Counted from the stretch's first letter, positions 35,386-47,376 are shown. The stretch is 64,000 nt of DNA from Oceanobacillus rekensis (GCF_002153375.1 NZ_MTBQ01000002.1:312223-376222); one strand, 5' to 3'. The notes: generated by a model from the letters alone, not told the origin. A program made the numbers and translations.

Positions 35386-35500
35386 GCATAGTACTCAAGC
35401 GGGCGCGCCCCGCCGTCACTCGGTCGCCAGCACATCTCAAACGGGTGAACAGCAGCCCCGCTCGGGTATCAGCACCCTCCAGACGGGCGTGAACAGCATA
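35386..35500. other. GC-rich island before the spore protein gene
   Basis: About 115 bases that are far richer in G and C than the flanks (AAGCGGGCGCGCCCCGCC, TCGGTCGCCAGC, CCCCGCTCGGG). A short direct repeat ACGGGTGAACAGCA (35441) / ACGGGCGTGAACAGCA (35483) is visible. No open frame of note. Lies between the divergent SRPBCC and spore protein genes. Confidence 0.55.
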
Positions 35501-35580
35501 ATGAATAATATAAATAATCTTACAGATGATAAGCATAGAACAGAAATTTTTCTGTTCGAATACACCGAGGAGTGATCTGG

Positions 35581-35778
35581 ATGGCTGACAACAATCGAAA
35601 TCAATTGTTAGTGCCTGGTGCTGAAAATGCAGTGGACAAGATGAAACAGGAAATTGCAAATGAATTTAATGTTGAACTTGGAGCTGATACAACTGCACGT
35701 GAAAACGGATCGGTGGGTGGCGAAATGGTCAAGCGAATGATTAAAATCGCCGAAGAAAGTATGAACGGGAACAAATAG
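35581..35778 (+). CDS. Small acid-soluble spore protein, alpha/beta type
   Basis: 65 residues. Contains the two family signatures: [20 protein letters not shown] (germination protease cuts in the first part, after Glu in the EFN region) and [13 protein letters not shown]. These proteins coat spore DNA, protect it from UV and heat, and are degraded on germination. ATG at 35581 follows GAGGAGTG. In the leader, GAACAGAAA / TTTCTGTTC (35538-35557) can form a hairpin. Expected control by sigma-G; I could not place a good sigma-G promoter. An 11-base inverted repeat follows the gene (CCCGTATAGCG / CGCTATACGGG, 35787-35832). Confidence 0.93.
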   Translation: MADNNRNQLLVPGAENAVDKMKQEIANEFNVELGADTTARENGSVGGEMVKRMIKIAEESMNGNK

Positions 35779-35859
35779 TGCAAGTACCCGTATAGCGGAG
35801 TGTTAAGGCAATCCATCAGTTCGCTATACGGGCGCCTGAAGCTGGATGATGTAAAAAGA

Positions 35860-35901
35860 AAAAGGATACCTCTAGAGAAAATTCCCTAGAGGTATCCTTT
35901 T
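35860..35901. terminator. Bidirectional terminator, spore protein gene and ilvE
   Basis: Sixteen-base perfect stem AAAAGGATACCTCTAG / CTAGAGGTATCCTTTT with a ten-base loop. Confidence 0.88.
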
Positions 35902-35908
35902 CAACTTT

Positions 35909-37003
35909 TTAATTTTTTATGGTGTTTTTTGTTGCCACGTTCACGAGCCAATTAAATGGATCTTCTGTTTTACCATATTGAATAGCAGTTATTGTATCAT
36001 AAACTTTCTGGGAGATTTCTCCGGTTTTTCCACCGTTAACAATCATATCTTCGCCTTCCCATGTCAATTGGGCAATTGGAGAGATAACGGCTGCAGTTCC
36101 AGAACCAAATGCCTCTTCCAATGTGCCGTCCTTGTGTGCTTGATGTAATTCTTCCATGGAAATTCTTTTTTCCGATACTGGAATGTTCCAATGTTTCAGA
36201 AGCTCGATAACTGAATTTCTTGTGACACCAGCAAGGATACTTCCGTTTAATTTTGGTGTTACAACTTCACCGTTAATTTTAAAGAATACGTTCATGCTTC
36301 CAACTTCTTCGATATATTTCCGCTCGACACCGTCAAGCCAGAGAACCTGTGCAAAACCTTCTTTAGCAACCATTTCCTGTGCTTTTAGACTTGCTGCATA
36401 GTTACCACCGGTTTTTGCTTCACCAGTTCCACCTTTAACGGTACGAACGTAATGATCTTCCACAGCAATTTTTACCGGGTTAATTCCCTCTTTGTAATAA
36501 GCGCCAACAGGTGATAAAATGACAATAAATTTATAATGGCTTGATGGTGCTACGCCGAGATATGGTTCAGTGGAAATCACAAATGGGCGGATATACAGGG
36601 ATGTTCCCGGTGCATCTGGGACCCAATCTTTTTCCACGGATACAAGCTGTTTAATTGCTTCTAAAGCAAAATTCTCGTCAATCGGTGGTATGCAAAGGCG
36701 ATCATTGGAGAGATTCAAACGTTCAAGGTTTTTCTCCGGTCTGAATAGTTGAATATCTCCTGTAGCAGTACGGAATGCCTTTAATCCCTCGAAAACCGAT
36801 TGACCATAATGGAATACCATTGCGGAGGGTTCGATTGTTAAAGGTTGATATGGTACAATGCTCGCATTATGCCACCCTAAAGGTTCAGAGTAATCCATTA
36901 CAAACATATGGTCTGTAAATGTCTTACCAAAAATAAGCTGATCCGATTCAGGTTTTTGTTTTTTCGTTTCACTAAGTTGTACGCGAATAGTCTGTTCTCC
37001 CAT
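35909..37003 (-). CDS. ilvE: Branched-chain amino acid aminotransferase
   Basis: 364 residues, class IV (fold-type IV) aminotransferase of the bacillary long form. The pyridoxal-phosphate lysine lies in GGNYAASLKAQEM. Other motifs: MVFHYGQSVFEGLKAF, RPEKNLERLNLSNDRLC and AFGSGTAAVISPI near the C terminus. Transfers amino groups between glutamate and the 2-oxo acids of leucine, isoleucine and valine, the last step of the pathway encoded at 40247-51800. ATG at 37003 with AAGGAG upstream. Promoter and possible CodY box are described at 37043-37075. Confidence 0.95.
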   Translation of the reverse strand: MGEQTIRVQLSETKKQKPESDQLIFGKTFTDHMFVMDYSEPLGWHNASIVPYQPLTIEPSAMVFHYGQSVFEGLKAFRTATGDIQLFRPEKNLERLNLSNDRLCIPPIDENFALEAIKQLVSVEKDWVPDAPGTSLYIRPFVISTEPYLGVAPSSHYKFIVILSPVGAYYKEGINPVKIAVEDHYVRTVKGGTGEAKTGGNYAASLKAQEMVAKEGFAQVLWLDGVERKYIEEVGSMNVFFKINGEVVTPKLNGSILAGVTRNSVIELLKHWNIPVSEKRISMEELHQAHKDGTLEEAFGSGTAAVISPIAQLTWEGEDMIVNGGKTGEISQKVYDTITAIQYGKTEDPFNWLVNVATKNTIKN

Positions 37004-37042
37004 ATCAATTAACTCCTTGTTTTGTTTTTAAAATTTCTATTT

Positions 37043-37075
37043 ATCATAAGGGATAAATCAAATTTTCGCAAGACT
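37043..37075 (-). promoter_or_regulatory. Promoter of ilvE with weak CodY-like box
   Basis: On the minus strand: TTGCGA (37071-37066), 17-base spacer, TATGAT (37048-37043). The plus-strand sequence AATTTTCGCAAGACT (37061-37075) overlaps the -35 box and matches 11 of 15 positions of the CodY consensus, so control by CodY is possible only. Confidence 0.5.
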
Positions 37076-37155
37076 TAATATTTAATTTACTTTGTTAAAT
37101 GAATAGTACCATAGTATGCTAGTTAAGGAAAATATGTTTTTAGGGAGCTGGAAAT

Positions 37156-37941
37156 ATGGTTAAAGCAGTATTTTTTGATTTGGATGACACATTGCTTTGG
37201 GATGAAAAAAGTGTGAAAGATGCATTTGAAAAAACGTGTGAGCTGGCAAGTGTGAAATATAATATTGATCCAAACGAGCTGGAAGTCAAGGTAAGGGAGA
37301 GTGCGAGAGAAATATATGCTTCATACGATACATATGATTTTACGAAGATGATTGGGATTAATCCTTTTGAAGGACTGTGGGCCAAATTTCTGGATGAAGG
37401 AGAGGAATTTGGAAAACTAAAGGAAATTGCTCCAGGTTACCGAAAAGAAGCTTGGACAAAAGGATTAAGTGATTTAGGAATTGATGATCCTGAATTTGGG
37501 TTAGAACTTGCGGAGGCTTTTCCTAGGGAACGGATGAAAACGGCACTTTTATATGATGATGCCATCCAGGTGCTTGAGACGCTGAAAGGAAAATATCAGT
37601 TGTTGTTGTTGACAAATGGTTCACCTGATTTGCAACAAACAAAACTTGATTTGACTCCGGAATTAGTACCTTATTTTGATCGAATCGTTATTTCTGGGGC
37701 TTTTGGTAAAGGAAAACCAGACCCATCTATTTTTGAACATGCATTGGAATTGTTATCACTTAAAAACAATGAAGTGATCATGGTAGGAGATAATCTAAAT
37801 ACCGATATTCTAGGAGCGGAACGAGCTGGAATTACTTCTGTATGGATTAACAGGCATCAAAAGGCAAAAGGGGAAACAATCCCAACATATGAAATTACCA
37901 AATTGGATGAACTACTCCCAATAATTGAGAAGCAGCAATGA
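37156..37941 (+). CDS. HAD-superfamily phosphatase, YsaA-like
   Basis: 261 residues. HAD motifs: I DLDDTLLW with both aspartates, II LLLTNGS, III lysine in [21 protein letters not shown]. The residues around motif I ([14 protein letters not shown]) and GINPFEGLW closely recall Bacillus subtilis YsaA, which has been linked to phosphoserine phosphatase activity. It is convergent with serA, whose pathway needs exactly this enzyme, so hydrolysis of phosphoserine is a reasonable proposal. ATG at 37156 follows AGGGAGCTGG. A terminator follows. Confidence 0.85.
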   Translation: MVKAVFFDLDDTLLWDEKSVKDAFEKTCELASVKYNIDPNELEVKVRESAREIYASYDTYDFTKMIGINPFEGLWAKFLDEGEEFGKLKEIAPGYRKEAWTKGLSDLGIDDPEFGLELAEAFPRERMKTALLYDDAIQVLETLKGKYQLLLLTNGSPDLQQTKLDLTPELVPYFDRIVISGAFGKGKPDPSIFEHALELLSLKNNEVIMVGDNLNTDILGAERAGITSVWINRHQKAKGETIPTYEITKLDELLPIIEKQQ

Positions 37942-37943
37942 TA

Positions 37944-37983
37944 AAAAGCACACCACTTATATTTTTTGAAGTGGTGTGCTTTT
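37944..37983 (+). terminator. Terminator after the YsaA-like gene
   Basis: Fifteen-base stem AAAAGCACACCACTT / AAGTGGTGTGCTTTT, ten-base T-rich loop. Confidence 0.85.
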
Positions 37984-37985
37984 GC

Positions 37986-38312
37986 TGCCGTCAGGGGTCA
38001 CTCCGGGCGGATGCGCACCTTAGGGCACGGCCTCAGCCCCGAAGTGAAAACCACTCTTCAGGTCTTCGGACACGTGCTTTTCCCGCAGGAGTCACCGCCC
38101 ACAGCGATGCCGGACTGGTGAAGTTACATTATGTTTTGTTAGATAATGCAAGTACAGTAATTGTAGCAACCTTCTCCAGCTCTGGGAAATACACGGAGTC
38201 TTCTGCGGGACGGGAGGCATCGGTGAGCCAACGCAGCGCTTTAGCGCAAGTTGGCTCACCAGCCCCCGCGAACCGTGAGTGTATTTCCCAGAGCGGTCGC
38301 CGAAGTTGCTTA
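37986..38312 (-). repeat. Dispersed two-module element, copy C (best preserved, reversed)
   Basis: Read on the minus strand it matches copy B. Module beta (37987-38130) carries, on the plus strand, GGGCGGATGCGCACCTTAGG, GTCTTCGGACACGTGC and TTTTCCCGCAGGAGTCACC. Module alpha (38174-38312) has perfect 16-base terminal arms GCTCTGGGAAATACAC (38179-38194) and GTGTATTTCCCAGAGC (38279-38294), with an inner stem GGTGAGCCAAC / GTTGGCTCACC. It occupies the gap between the phosphatase gene and serA; the remainder up to 38411 shows nothing. Confidence 0.88.
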
Positions 38313-38411
38313 CCTTATGCCGCAAGATATTAACTCTGCACTGCTTAGAAAGCAACAATTCTTTTTGGTGGATGAGTAAACGCAGTCCCAACATTAATCA
38401 AAGAACCAAAC

Positions 38412-39998
38412 TTATAGATCTATCGCCGTAACTTCTTTAATTTCATCGAGGCTCTTCAATTCCTCCAATGCATCTGTTTCCAAATGTTTATCAATCGTTA
38501 GGATCATAATGGCATTCCCACCGATATCAGAACGATCCACTTGCATTGTCGCGATGTTGATATGATGTCTTGCAATTGTGCTTCCCATGCGGCCAATAAC
38601 ACCTGGCTGGTCAGTATGCTGGATGACGACCATATGTCCTTTAGGAGTAACATCCACACGAAATTCGTCTACTCGAACCAACCTCGGACCAAATCCATTC
38701 AATAACGTTCCGGCAACTTTGCGACTTCCTGATTTGCTTGTAACTTCCACAGTAATTAGGTTAGTAAATCCTTTTGTGGAAGAAGTTTTGCTCTCTTTAA
38801 CAGTAATCCCTTTTTTATCGGCTAAATATAGAGCATTGACGTCATTAACATGATTTCCTAGAAAGCGTTTCAAAATCCCTTTCACCGCATTTCTTGTTAA
38901 TGGTGCCACTTCAATTTCAGATAAATCTCCGGAGTAGGTAATATTAATTTCTTCAACAACTTCTTTTGTCAGGTCAATCAGGAAGGTGCCTAATTTTTCG
39001 GCAAGATGGAAATAAGGTTCGATTTTATGCATGATTTCACTTGGTACAGCTGGAAGGTTAACAGGATTTTTCACAACATCACCGTTTAAAAAGCTGATCA
39101 CATCATGACTTACATCGATTGCGACGATCTCCTGTGCTTCAATGGTACTTGCACCTAAATGCGGGGTTGCAACAACCTGTTCCAATGTGAGCAGTTTATG
39201 ATCGATAAATGGTTCCTCTTCGAAAACGTCGAGTGCTGCGCCTGCAACCTTTCCAGAAACAATCGCATCATAAAGGGCATCTTCATCAATAATCCCACCA
39301 CGAGCACAATTGATAATCTGGACACCAGGTTTCATCATTTCAAAAGCCTGTGCATTAATCATATGTCTTGTTTCTTTCATCAAGGGCGTATGTACTGTTA
39401 TAACATCGGCTTTTTGTAAGACAGCTTCCAATGTTCCGTAGCCAATTCCCATTTGTTCTGCTTTTTCTTCAGTCAGGAATGGATCATAGGCAATGACATT
39501 CATCCGCTGCCCCTTCGCACGTGCAGCCACTTCGGCTCCGATTCTGCCAAGGCCAACGATGCCTAATGTTTTATTCTTGATTTCCATACCAACGTATTTT
39601 TTACGATCCCACTTCCGATTTTTTAATGCATGGAAGGCCTGTGGGATGTTCCTCGATAGGGCCATCATCATTGCTATCGTGTGCTCTGCAGCAGAGTTGG
39701 TGTTTCCGTTCGGTGCATTTACCACGATAATTCCGTTTTCCGTAGCTGCTTCCAAATCGATATTGTCAACCCCAACACCTGCACGACCAATGATTTTCAG
39801 GTTCGTTGCTTTACGAATCAATTCTCTTGTCACCTGTGTTTGACTACGGACAAGCAATGCATCGAATTCGCCAATACGATCTTCCAGTTCAACTGGACTG
39901 AGGTTTGTTTCCATCACTAAATTTATATTTTTATTGTTGCGCAATGGTTGAATGCCTTCCTCACTTAGTGGATCACTAATAAATACATGAAATGTCAT
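38412..39998 (-). CDS. serA: D-3-phosphoglycerate dehydrogenase
   Basis: 528 residues, the long Bacillus form. Catalytic domain with NAD-binding loop LGIVGLGRIGAEVAARAKG and active-site residues in NCARGGIIDEDAL (Arg), the downstream glutamate, and ATPHLGASTIEAQ (His). After residue 320 comes the intervening allosteric domain, and the last 75 residues form an ACT domain (VVIQHTDQPGVIGRMGSTIA). First step of serine synthesis, feedback-inhibited by serine in relatives. ATG at 39998 is chosen since GGAGGCGG precedes it. Divergent from ilvD. Confidence 0.96.
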   Translation of the reverse strand: MTFHVFISDPLSEEGIQPLRNNKNINLVMETNLSPVELEDRIGEFDALLVRSQTQVTRELIRKATNLKIIGRAGVGVDNIDLEAATENGIIVVNAPNGNTNSAAEHTIAMMMALSRNIPQAFHALKNRKWDRKKYVGMEIKNKTLGIVGLGRIGAEVAARAKGQRMNVIAYDPFLTEEKAEQMGIGYGTLEAVLQKADVITVHTPLMKETRHMINAQAFEMMKPGVQIINCARGGIIDEDALYDAIVSGKVAGAALDVFEEEPFIDHKLLTLEQVVATPHLGASTIEAQEIVAIDVSHDVISFLNGDVVKNPVNLPAVPSEIMHKIEPYFHLAEKLGTFLIDLTKEVVEEINITYSGDLSEIEVAPLTRNAVKGILKRFLGNHVNDVNALYLADKKGITVKESKTSSTKGFTNLITVEVTSKSGSRKVAGTLLNGFGPRLVRVDEFRVDVTPKGHMVVIQHTDQPGVIGRMGSTIARHHINIATMQVDRSDIGGNAIMILTIDKHLETDALEELKSLDEIKEVTAIDL

Positions 39999-40071
39999 GA
40001 TTATTCCGCCTCCAATGTAACCAATTTTGCAAACAAAAAATATCTGTAAATTCAATCTCTATTTATATTTT

Positions 40072-40099
40072 AATATAGCAATATCTTAAAGGTTGTCAA
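40072..40099 (-). promoter_or_regulatory. Promoter of serA
   Basis: Minus strand TTGACA (40099-40094), 16-base spacer, TATATT (40077-40072). Leaves a leader of about 65 bases. Confidence 0.6.
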
Positions 40100-40133
40100 T
40101 AAATTTAAAAAACATAAAGGTTATCTATATTCC

Positions 40134-40147
40134 TGTAAACGCTTTAA
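40134..40147 (+). promoter_or_regulatory. cre-like CcpA site upstream of ilvD
   Basis: TGTAAACGCTTTAA matches TGWAANCGNTNWCA at 13 of 14 positions. It ends 68 bases before the -10 box of ilvD, an activating rather than repressing position. The matching site before ilvB ends 69 bases before its -10 box. Confidence 0.6.
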
Positions 40148-40191
40148 AGCCAAATAAACATTGACTTGCATTTTTAATTTTAAAAAATTAA

Positions 40192-40220
40192 TTGAAGTAT
40201 TAAAAAATTAGCCTTATAAT
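40192..40220 (+). promoter_or_regulatory. Promoter of ilvD
   Basis: TTGAAG at 40192-40197, 17-base spacer, TATAAT at 40215-40220. The AATTTTAAAAAATTA stretch directly before the -35 box is AT-palindromic and might weakly attract CodY (11 of 15 positions). Confidence 0.7.
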
Positions 40221-40246
40221 AGTTCGAAAGAAAGGTGGTAATTTTG

Positions 40247-41929
40247 ATGAGTAAAGATTTACGTATAAATAGTAAAGCATTTGATGGAACGATGAGGGCT
40301 CCGAATCGTGCCATGTTACGTGCAGTAGGTGTTACGGATGAAGATTTTAAGAAGCCAATGGTAGGAGTTGCCAGCACGTGGGCAGAGGTTACTCCGTGTA
40401 ACATACATATTGATGAGTTAGCTGTCAGCGCTAAAAATGGTGTCAGAGAAGCTGGCGGGGTACCACTGATTTTTAATACGATTACTGTATCTGATGGAAT
40501 CTCTATGGGAACGCAAGGAATGAGGTATTCGCTGCCGAGTCGTGATGTGATTGCTGATTCCATTGAAACGGTTGTTGGTGCTGAAAATCTGGATGGACTT
40601 GTAGCGATTGGTGCCTGTGATAAAAATATTCCAGGCTGTATGATTGCGATTGCCAACTCCGGAGTTCCTGCAGCATTTGTCTATGGTGGAACAATCGCAC
40701 CTGGTCAACACGGGGGAGAAGACATTGATATTGTTTCCGTATTTGAAGGTGTTGGAAAACATAATAATGGAGACATCGATGACAATGAACTCAGATCTAT
40801 CGAATGCAGTGCATGTCCTGGTGCAGGTGCTTGTGGTGGTATGTATACCGCTAACACAATGGCATCTGCAGTGGAAGCGATGGGTATGAGTTTACCTGGA
40901 AGTTCATCAAATCCTGCAGAATCAGCTGAAAAGGCTGAAGACGTAAAAGCAGCTGGAGAAGCAGTTTACAAAATGCTGGAAAATGGTATTTATCCAAAAG
41001 ATATTATGACAAAAGAAGCATTTGAAAATGCCATTACAGTTGTTATGGCACTTGGCGGGTCTACAAATGCAATTCTTCACCTGCTTGCAATTGCACATGC
41101 AGCGGAAGTCGACTTGTCGATTGACGATTTCAACCGTATGCAAAAGAAAGTACCACATCTTGCTGATTTAAAACCAAGTGGAAGATTCGTTATGCAAGAC
41201 TTACATCGTGTTGGTGGTGTACAAGCCGTTATGAAACTATTGCTTGAAAATGGTTATTTGCATGGTGATTGTTTGACTATTACTGGAAAAACAATTGCAG
41301 AAAATCTGGCGGATGCACCATCACTTCAAGAAGATCAACAGGTTATTATGCCTTTTGACAATCCAAAACGTAAAGATGGTCCTTTAATTGTTCTGAAAGG
41401 GAATCTTTCCCCAACAGGTGCAGTGGCAAAAGTTTCTGGTGTAAAAGTAAAACGTCATACCGGTCCTGCTCGAGTATTCAATAACGAGGTAGATGCGACT
41501 GCTGCAGTATTGGCCAATGAAATTAATGATGGGGATGTTCTCGTCATCCGCTATGTGGGTCCTAAAGGTGGACCTGGAATGCCAGAGATGCTTTCTATTT
41601 CCAGTATTCTTGTTGGAAAAGGTATGGGTGAATCTGTGGCGCTACTGACAGACGGTAGATTTTCAGGTGGAACGCATGGATTAGTTGTTGGACATATTTC
41701 TCCAGAGGCACAAGATGGAGGTCCGATTGCATTCTTGAAAGAAGGCGATCTCGTAACAATTGATTCCGACAAAAAGGAGATCTCGATGGAAGTTTCCGAG
41801 GAAGAATTGGCTGCAAGACGTAAAGTTTGGGAGGCACCAGCCTTGTATACGAAAGGTGTACTTGGAAAATATGCACATAATGTATCCTGTTCGTCTAAAG
41901 GGGCAGTTACAGATTACTTGAATAAATAA
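40247..41929 (+). CDS. ilvD: Dihydroxy-acid dehydratase
   Basis: 560 residues. Iron-sulfur cluster ligands appear in [10 protein letters not shown] and [19 protein letters not shown]; the conserved [19 protein letters not shown] and [20 protein letters not shown] blocks are present. Dehydrates 2,3-dihydroxy-isovalerate and its methyl homologue to the 2-oxo acids of the valine and isoleucine routes. ATG at 40247 with AAAGGTGG upstream (the GTG at 40235 lies inside that site). It has its own promoter and terminator, so it is separate from the ilvB operon that starts 590 bases downstream. Confidence 0.97.
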   Translation: MSKDLRINSKAFDGTMRAPNRAMLRAVGVTDEDFKKPMVGVASTWAEVTPCNIHIDELAVSAKNGVREAGGVPLIFNTITVSDGISMGTQGMRYSLPSRDVIADSIETVVGAENLDGLVAIGACDKNIPGCMIAIANSGVPAAFVYGGTIAPGQHGGEDIDIVSVFEGVGKHNNGDIDDNELRSIECSACPGAGACGGMYTANTMASAVEAMGMSLPGSSSNPAESAEKAEDVKAAGEAVYKMLENGIYPKDIMTKEAFENAITVVMALGGSTNAILHLLAIAHAAEVDLSIDDFNRMQKKVPHLADLKPSGRFVMQDLHRVGGVQAVMKLLLENGYLHGDCLTITGKTIAENLADAPSLQEDQQVIMPFDNPKRKDGPLIVLKGNLSPTGAVAKVSGVKVKRHTGPARVFNNEVDATAAVLANEINDGDVLVIRYVGPKGGPGMPEMLSISSILVGKGMGESVALLTDGRFSGGTHGLVVGHISPEAQDGGPIAFLKEGDLVTIDSDKKEISMEVSEEELAARRKVWEAPALYTKGVLGKYAHNVSCSSKGAVTDYLNK

Positions 41930-41938
41930 GATTACCAG

Positions 41939-41971
41939 AAAGCGTCCGTGTAAAAACGGGCGCTTTTTTTT
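41939..41971 (+). terminator. Terminator of ilvD
   Basis: Eleven-base stem AAAGCGTCCGT / ACGGGCGCTTT (one wobble) with a run of eight T. Confidence 0.88.
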
Positions 41972-42013
41972 GTGAAAAAGTAACAAAAATTAGTTTGGTT
42001 GGTGTATCAACCA

Positions 42014-42027
42014 TGTAAACGCAATCA
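42014..42027 (+). promoter_or_regulatory. cre-like CcpA site upstream of ilvB
   Basis: TGTAAACGCAATCA matches the cre consensus at 13 of 14 positions. It ends 69 bases before the -10 box of the ilvB promoter. In Bacillus subtilis CcpA activates the ilv-leu operon from a similar distance. A weak CodY-like box (AATTATCAAAATACT, 42045-42059, 11 of 15) lies between it and the promoter. Confidence 0.65.
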
Positions 42028-42072
42028 TAAAATTTAACTAATCAAATTATCAAAATACTTATGAAAACACCC

Positions 42073-42101
42073 TTGACTCTTTTTTAAAAAAGTTATATGA
42101 T
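42073..42101 (+). promoter_or_regulatory. Promoter of the ilvB-leuD operon
   Basis: TTGACT at 42073-42078, 17-base spacer, TATGAT at 42096-42101. Transcription would begin near 42108, about 85 bases before the T-box leader structure. Confidence 0.72.
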
Positions 42102-42193
42102 AATTCCAATATCAGAAATCACTTAACAAATGTATTTTTCTGAAATGAGTAATTAAAGAGATAACTAATAATATGAAAATCAAATAAACTTAA

Positions 42194-42496
42194 CTCGATG
42201 ACGAGAAAAAAGGAACATGTTACGTGTATTTACAGAGAGCTGGGGTTGCTGGAAGCCCAGAAATACATATTGTTCTGACATCTTCTCTGAGTGCCGTTTT
42301 GAACGGAGGAAACTCCCATTAGGTATGGCCAGGTGCAAATTATTTGTACCTGTTATCAAGCAAGCTGATAATCAGCTTGCAAAGGTAGTATTCGTAAGGA
42401 TGCTATGAAACTGGGTGGTACCGTGAAAAGAAGACTCTTTTCTCCCCAATAATTCTGATATAGTGCAGATTATGGGGAGAGAAGGGTCTTTTTTTA
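42194..42496 (+). ncRNA. T-box leader of the ilvB operon
   Basis: tRNA-sensing leader. Stem I base ACAGAGAGC pairs with TTCTCTG on its 3' side. The distal part GGGTTGCTGGAAGCCC, the T-box sequence CTGGGTGGTACCGTG (42411-42425) and the terminator stem AGACTCTTTTCTCCCC / GGGGAGAGAAGGGTCT with seven T are all visible. Just 5' of TTCTCTG stands ATC (42280-42282), the best specifier candidate, reading isoleucine; CTT or CTC (leucine) overlap next to it and cannot be excluded. Uncharged tRNA would bind the codon and the T-box bulge and prevent termination, turning on ilvB and the genes behind it. Confidence 0.92.
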
Positions 42497-42521
42497 AATT
42501 TTAAAAAAGGAGGTTGCAGAA

Positions 42522-44249
42522 TTGAAGATAGAAGCTAGCCTTGATGTTGAAGTAAATGGAAATTTGTTAACGGGTGCTGATTTATTAATTAAAACGTTGG
42601 TTGACGCTGATGTGGACACCATATTTGGATATCCGGGTGGCGCAGTATTACCAATCTATGATGCGTTATACCGTAATAAAGCTGAAACTCCTTTCGAGCA
42701 TGTACTTTGTCGTCATGAACAAGGATCAATTCACGCGGCAGAAGGATATGCACGGGTTACAGGAAAGCCTGGAGTTGTTATTGCAACATCAGGACCAGGT
42801 GCAACCAACCTGATAACCGGAATTACGGATGCAATGATGGATTCATTGCCACTTGTTATATTCACTGGTCAGGTCGCGGAAAATGTGATTGGTACAGATG
42901 CTTTTCAGGAAGCAGATGTGATGGGTATTACAACACCAATTACAAAATACAACTATCAAGTGAATGATATTGCTGATTTACCAAGAACTGTTAAAGAGGC
43001 ATTCCATATTGCATCAACAGGAAGACCGGGTCCAGTCGTTGTCGATATCCCGAAAAACATCTCAGCGAATATCACAGTAGATGATTATGATGATGATTTT
43101 TATTTGCCAGGGTATCAGCCAACATTGAAGCCGAATCCATTACAAGTTATTAAATTGGCAGATGCTCTAAGTCGTGCAAAGCGTCCACTGCTACTTGTAG
43201 GTGCTGGAACAAAGTTTGCGGATGCATCCGTTGAATTGAAACAGTTTGCCGAAAAGTATCAGTTGCCTGTTACTACTACATTACTTGGACTTGGAAGTTT
43301 TCCAGGAACAAACGAGCTGTCATTGGGAATGGCAGGTATGCATGGAACATATGCAGCGAACATGGCAATCTATGAAAGTGATCTGCTAATCAATATTGGG
43401 GCAAGGTTTGATGATCGGTTAACCGGGAATATTGAACATTTTGCACCAGCAGCGAAAGTTGCACATATTGATATCGACCCAGCCGAAATTGGTAAAGTTA
43501 TTGAAACCCATATTCCAGTCGTTGCAGATGCAAAGAAAGCTCTAAATGCTTTGCTTAACACACAGATTGACCAGCCAGATCACAAGGATTGGATGGATAA
43601 ATTACAAGAAAACAAGAAAGAATATCCGCTCTGGTATGAACGTACCGAGACACCATTATCACCACAATGGCTAATTGAACAGGTGTACAACGTATCAAAG
43701 GGTGAGGCAATTGTTACGACTGATGTCGGACAGCATCAAATGTGGGCAGCACAATTTTACACATTTGACAAACCAAATAATTGGGTGACGTCAGGTGGAC
43801 TTGGCACCATGGGATTTGGATTCCCAGCAGCTGTTGGCGCTCAACTAGGAAGACCAGATGACCTCGTTATATCCATTGTTGGTGATGGTGGATTTCAAAT
43901 GACTTGCCAGGAATTATCTGTTGTTAAACAAAGGAAACTTCCTGTAAAAGTAATTATCGTCAATAATGAGGCACTTGGAATGGTTAGACAATGGCAGGAG
44001 ACTTTCTATGAAGAAAGATATTCAGAATCATTGTTTTCTGAAAACCCTGACTTCGTTAAATTGGCTGAAAGCTATGGTATAAGAGGAGTGAGGGTGGATA
44101 GGGAAGAAGATGTGATTCAAACTCTCGAAGACATTTTTGCTTATGACGGACCAGTCGTAGCTGATTTCCGAGTAGTACGAAAAACATCTGTCTATCCGAT
44201 GATTGCTCCAGGAAAAGGAATTCATGAAATGGTCGGGGTGAAGAAATGA
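42522..44249 (+). CDS. ilvB: Acetolactate synthase, large (catalytic) subunit
   Basis: 575 residues, thiamine-diphosphate enzyme. The catalytic glutamate lies in [17 protein letters not shown]; the diphosphate/metal motif is [13 protein letters not shown] through [26 protein letters not shown] is conserved. Condenses two pyruvates (or pyruvate with 2-oxobutanoate). TTG start at 42522, with AAAGGAGG nine bases upstream. First gene after the T-box; its stop overlaps the ilvN start. Confidence 0.97.
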   Translation: MKIEASLDVEVNGNLLTGADLLIKTLVDADVDTIFGYPGGAVLPIYDALYRNKAETPFEHVLCRHEQGSIHAAEGYARVTGKPGVVIATSGPGATNLITGITDAMMDSLPLVIFTGQVAENVIGTDAFQEADVMGITTPITKYNYQVNDIADLPRTVKEAFHIASTGRPGPVVVDIPKNISANITVDDYDDDFYLPGYQPTLKPNPLQVIKLADALSRAKRPLLLVGAGTKFADASVELKQFAEKYQLPVTTTLLGLGSFPGTNELSLGMAGMHGTYAANMAIYESDLLINIGARFDDRLTGNIEHFAPAAKVAHIDIDPAEIGKVIETHIPVVADAKKALNALLNTQIDQPDHKDWMDKLQENKKEYPLWYERTETPLSPQWLIEQVYNVSKGEAIVTTDVGQHQMWAAQFYTFDKPNNWVTSGGLGTMGFGFPAAVGAQLGRPDDLVISIVGDGGFQMTCQELSVVKQRKLPVKVIIVNNEALGMVRQWQETFYEERYSESLFSENPDFVKLAESYGIRGVRVDREEDVIQTLEDIFAYDGPVVADFRVVRKTSVYPMIAPGKGIHEMVGVKK

Positions 44250-44764
44250 GACGAATTATAACTGCAACCGTTCAGGATCGTGGAGGAGTATTAAACAGAA
44301 TTACCGGAATGCTCAATAAACGTCAATTCAATATCGAAAGTATTTCTGTTGGAGCATCTGAAACAGAAGGTATTTCTAAAATGACGTTTGTAGTGGAAAT
44401 CAGTGATAGACAGAAACTGGAACAGCTGACAAAGCAATTAAACAAGCAAATTGATGTGTTGAAAGTATCCGATATAACGGATAAAGCAATGGTGGCCAGG
44501 GAACTGGCATTAATCAAAGTAGTGAGTACAGGACATACGAGAGCTGAAATTCAAGGTATTATCACTCCTTTTCGTGCATCTGTGATTGATGTAAGCAAGG
44601 AGAGCATGACGATACAGGTTACAGGTCGTCCAGATAAGGTGGATGCGCTGATTGCCTTACTCAGACCATATGGTATCAAAGAATTAACTAAAACCGGTGT
44701 AACAGCATTCCTAAGAGGACAGCAACCTGATAACATCACAGAAATGAATTCCATGATTAATTAA
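44246..44764 (+). CDS. ilvN: Acetolactate synthase, small (regulatory) subunit
   Basis: 172 residues. N-terminal ACT domain ([19 protein letters not shown]) that binds valine for feedback inhibition, followed by the C-terminal activation domain. ATG overlaps the ilvB stop codon (ATGA at 44246), giving coupled translation and equal amounts of both subunits. Same family as ilvH. Confidence 0.95.
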   Translation: MRRIITATVQDRGGVLNRITGMLNKRQFNIESISVGASETEGISKMTFVVEISDRQKLEQLTKQLNKQIDVLKVSDITDKAMVARELALIKVVSTGHTRAEIQGIITPFRASVIDVSKESMTIQVTGRPDKVDALIALLRPYGIKELTKTGVTAFLRGQQPDNITEMNSMIN

Positions 44765-44810
44765 TCAAAATATAAAAAATAAAAAATGAAAAATCGAGAG
44801 GAAGATTTAA

Positions 44811-47376
<2,566 letters not shown>

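Noticed and set aside
35354-35659. Minus-strand frame of 101 codons over the GC-rich island
   Set aside because: It overlaps the spore protein gene on the other strand, has no family match and no ribosome-binding site.
35787-35832. Terminator after the spore protein gene
   Set aside because: The 11-base inverted repeat lacks a T run; the real terminator is at 35860-35901. Noted under the gene instead.
37938-38333. Open frames with LRTRAFPAGVTA-type products in the dispersed elements (also 38092-38394 minus, 23796-23993 minus, 16456-16827 plus)
   Set aside because: They are translations of the repeat element, recur in unrelated frames and have no starts or ribosome-binding sites.
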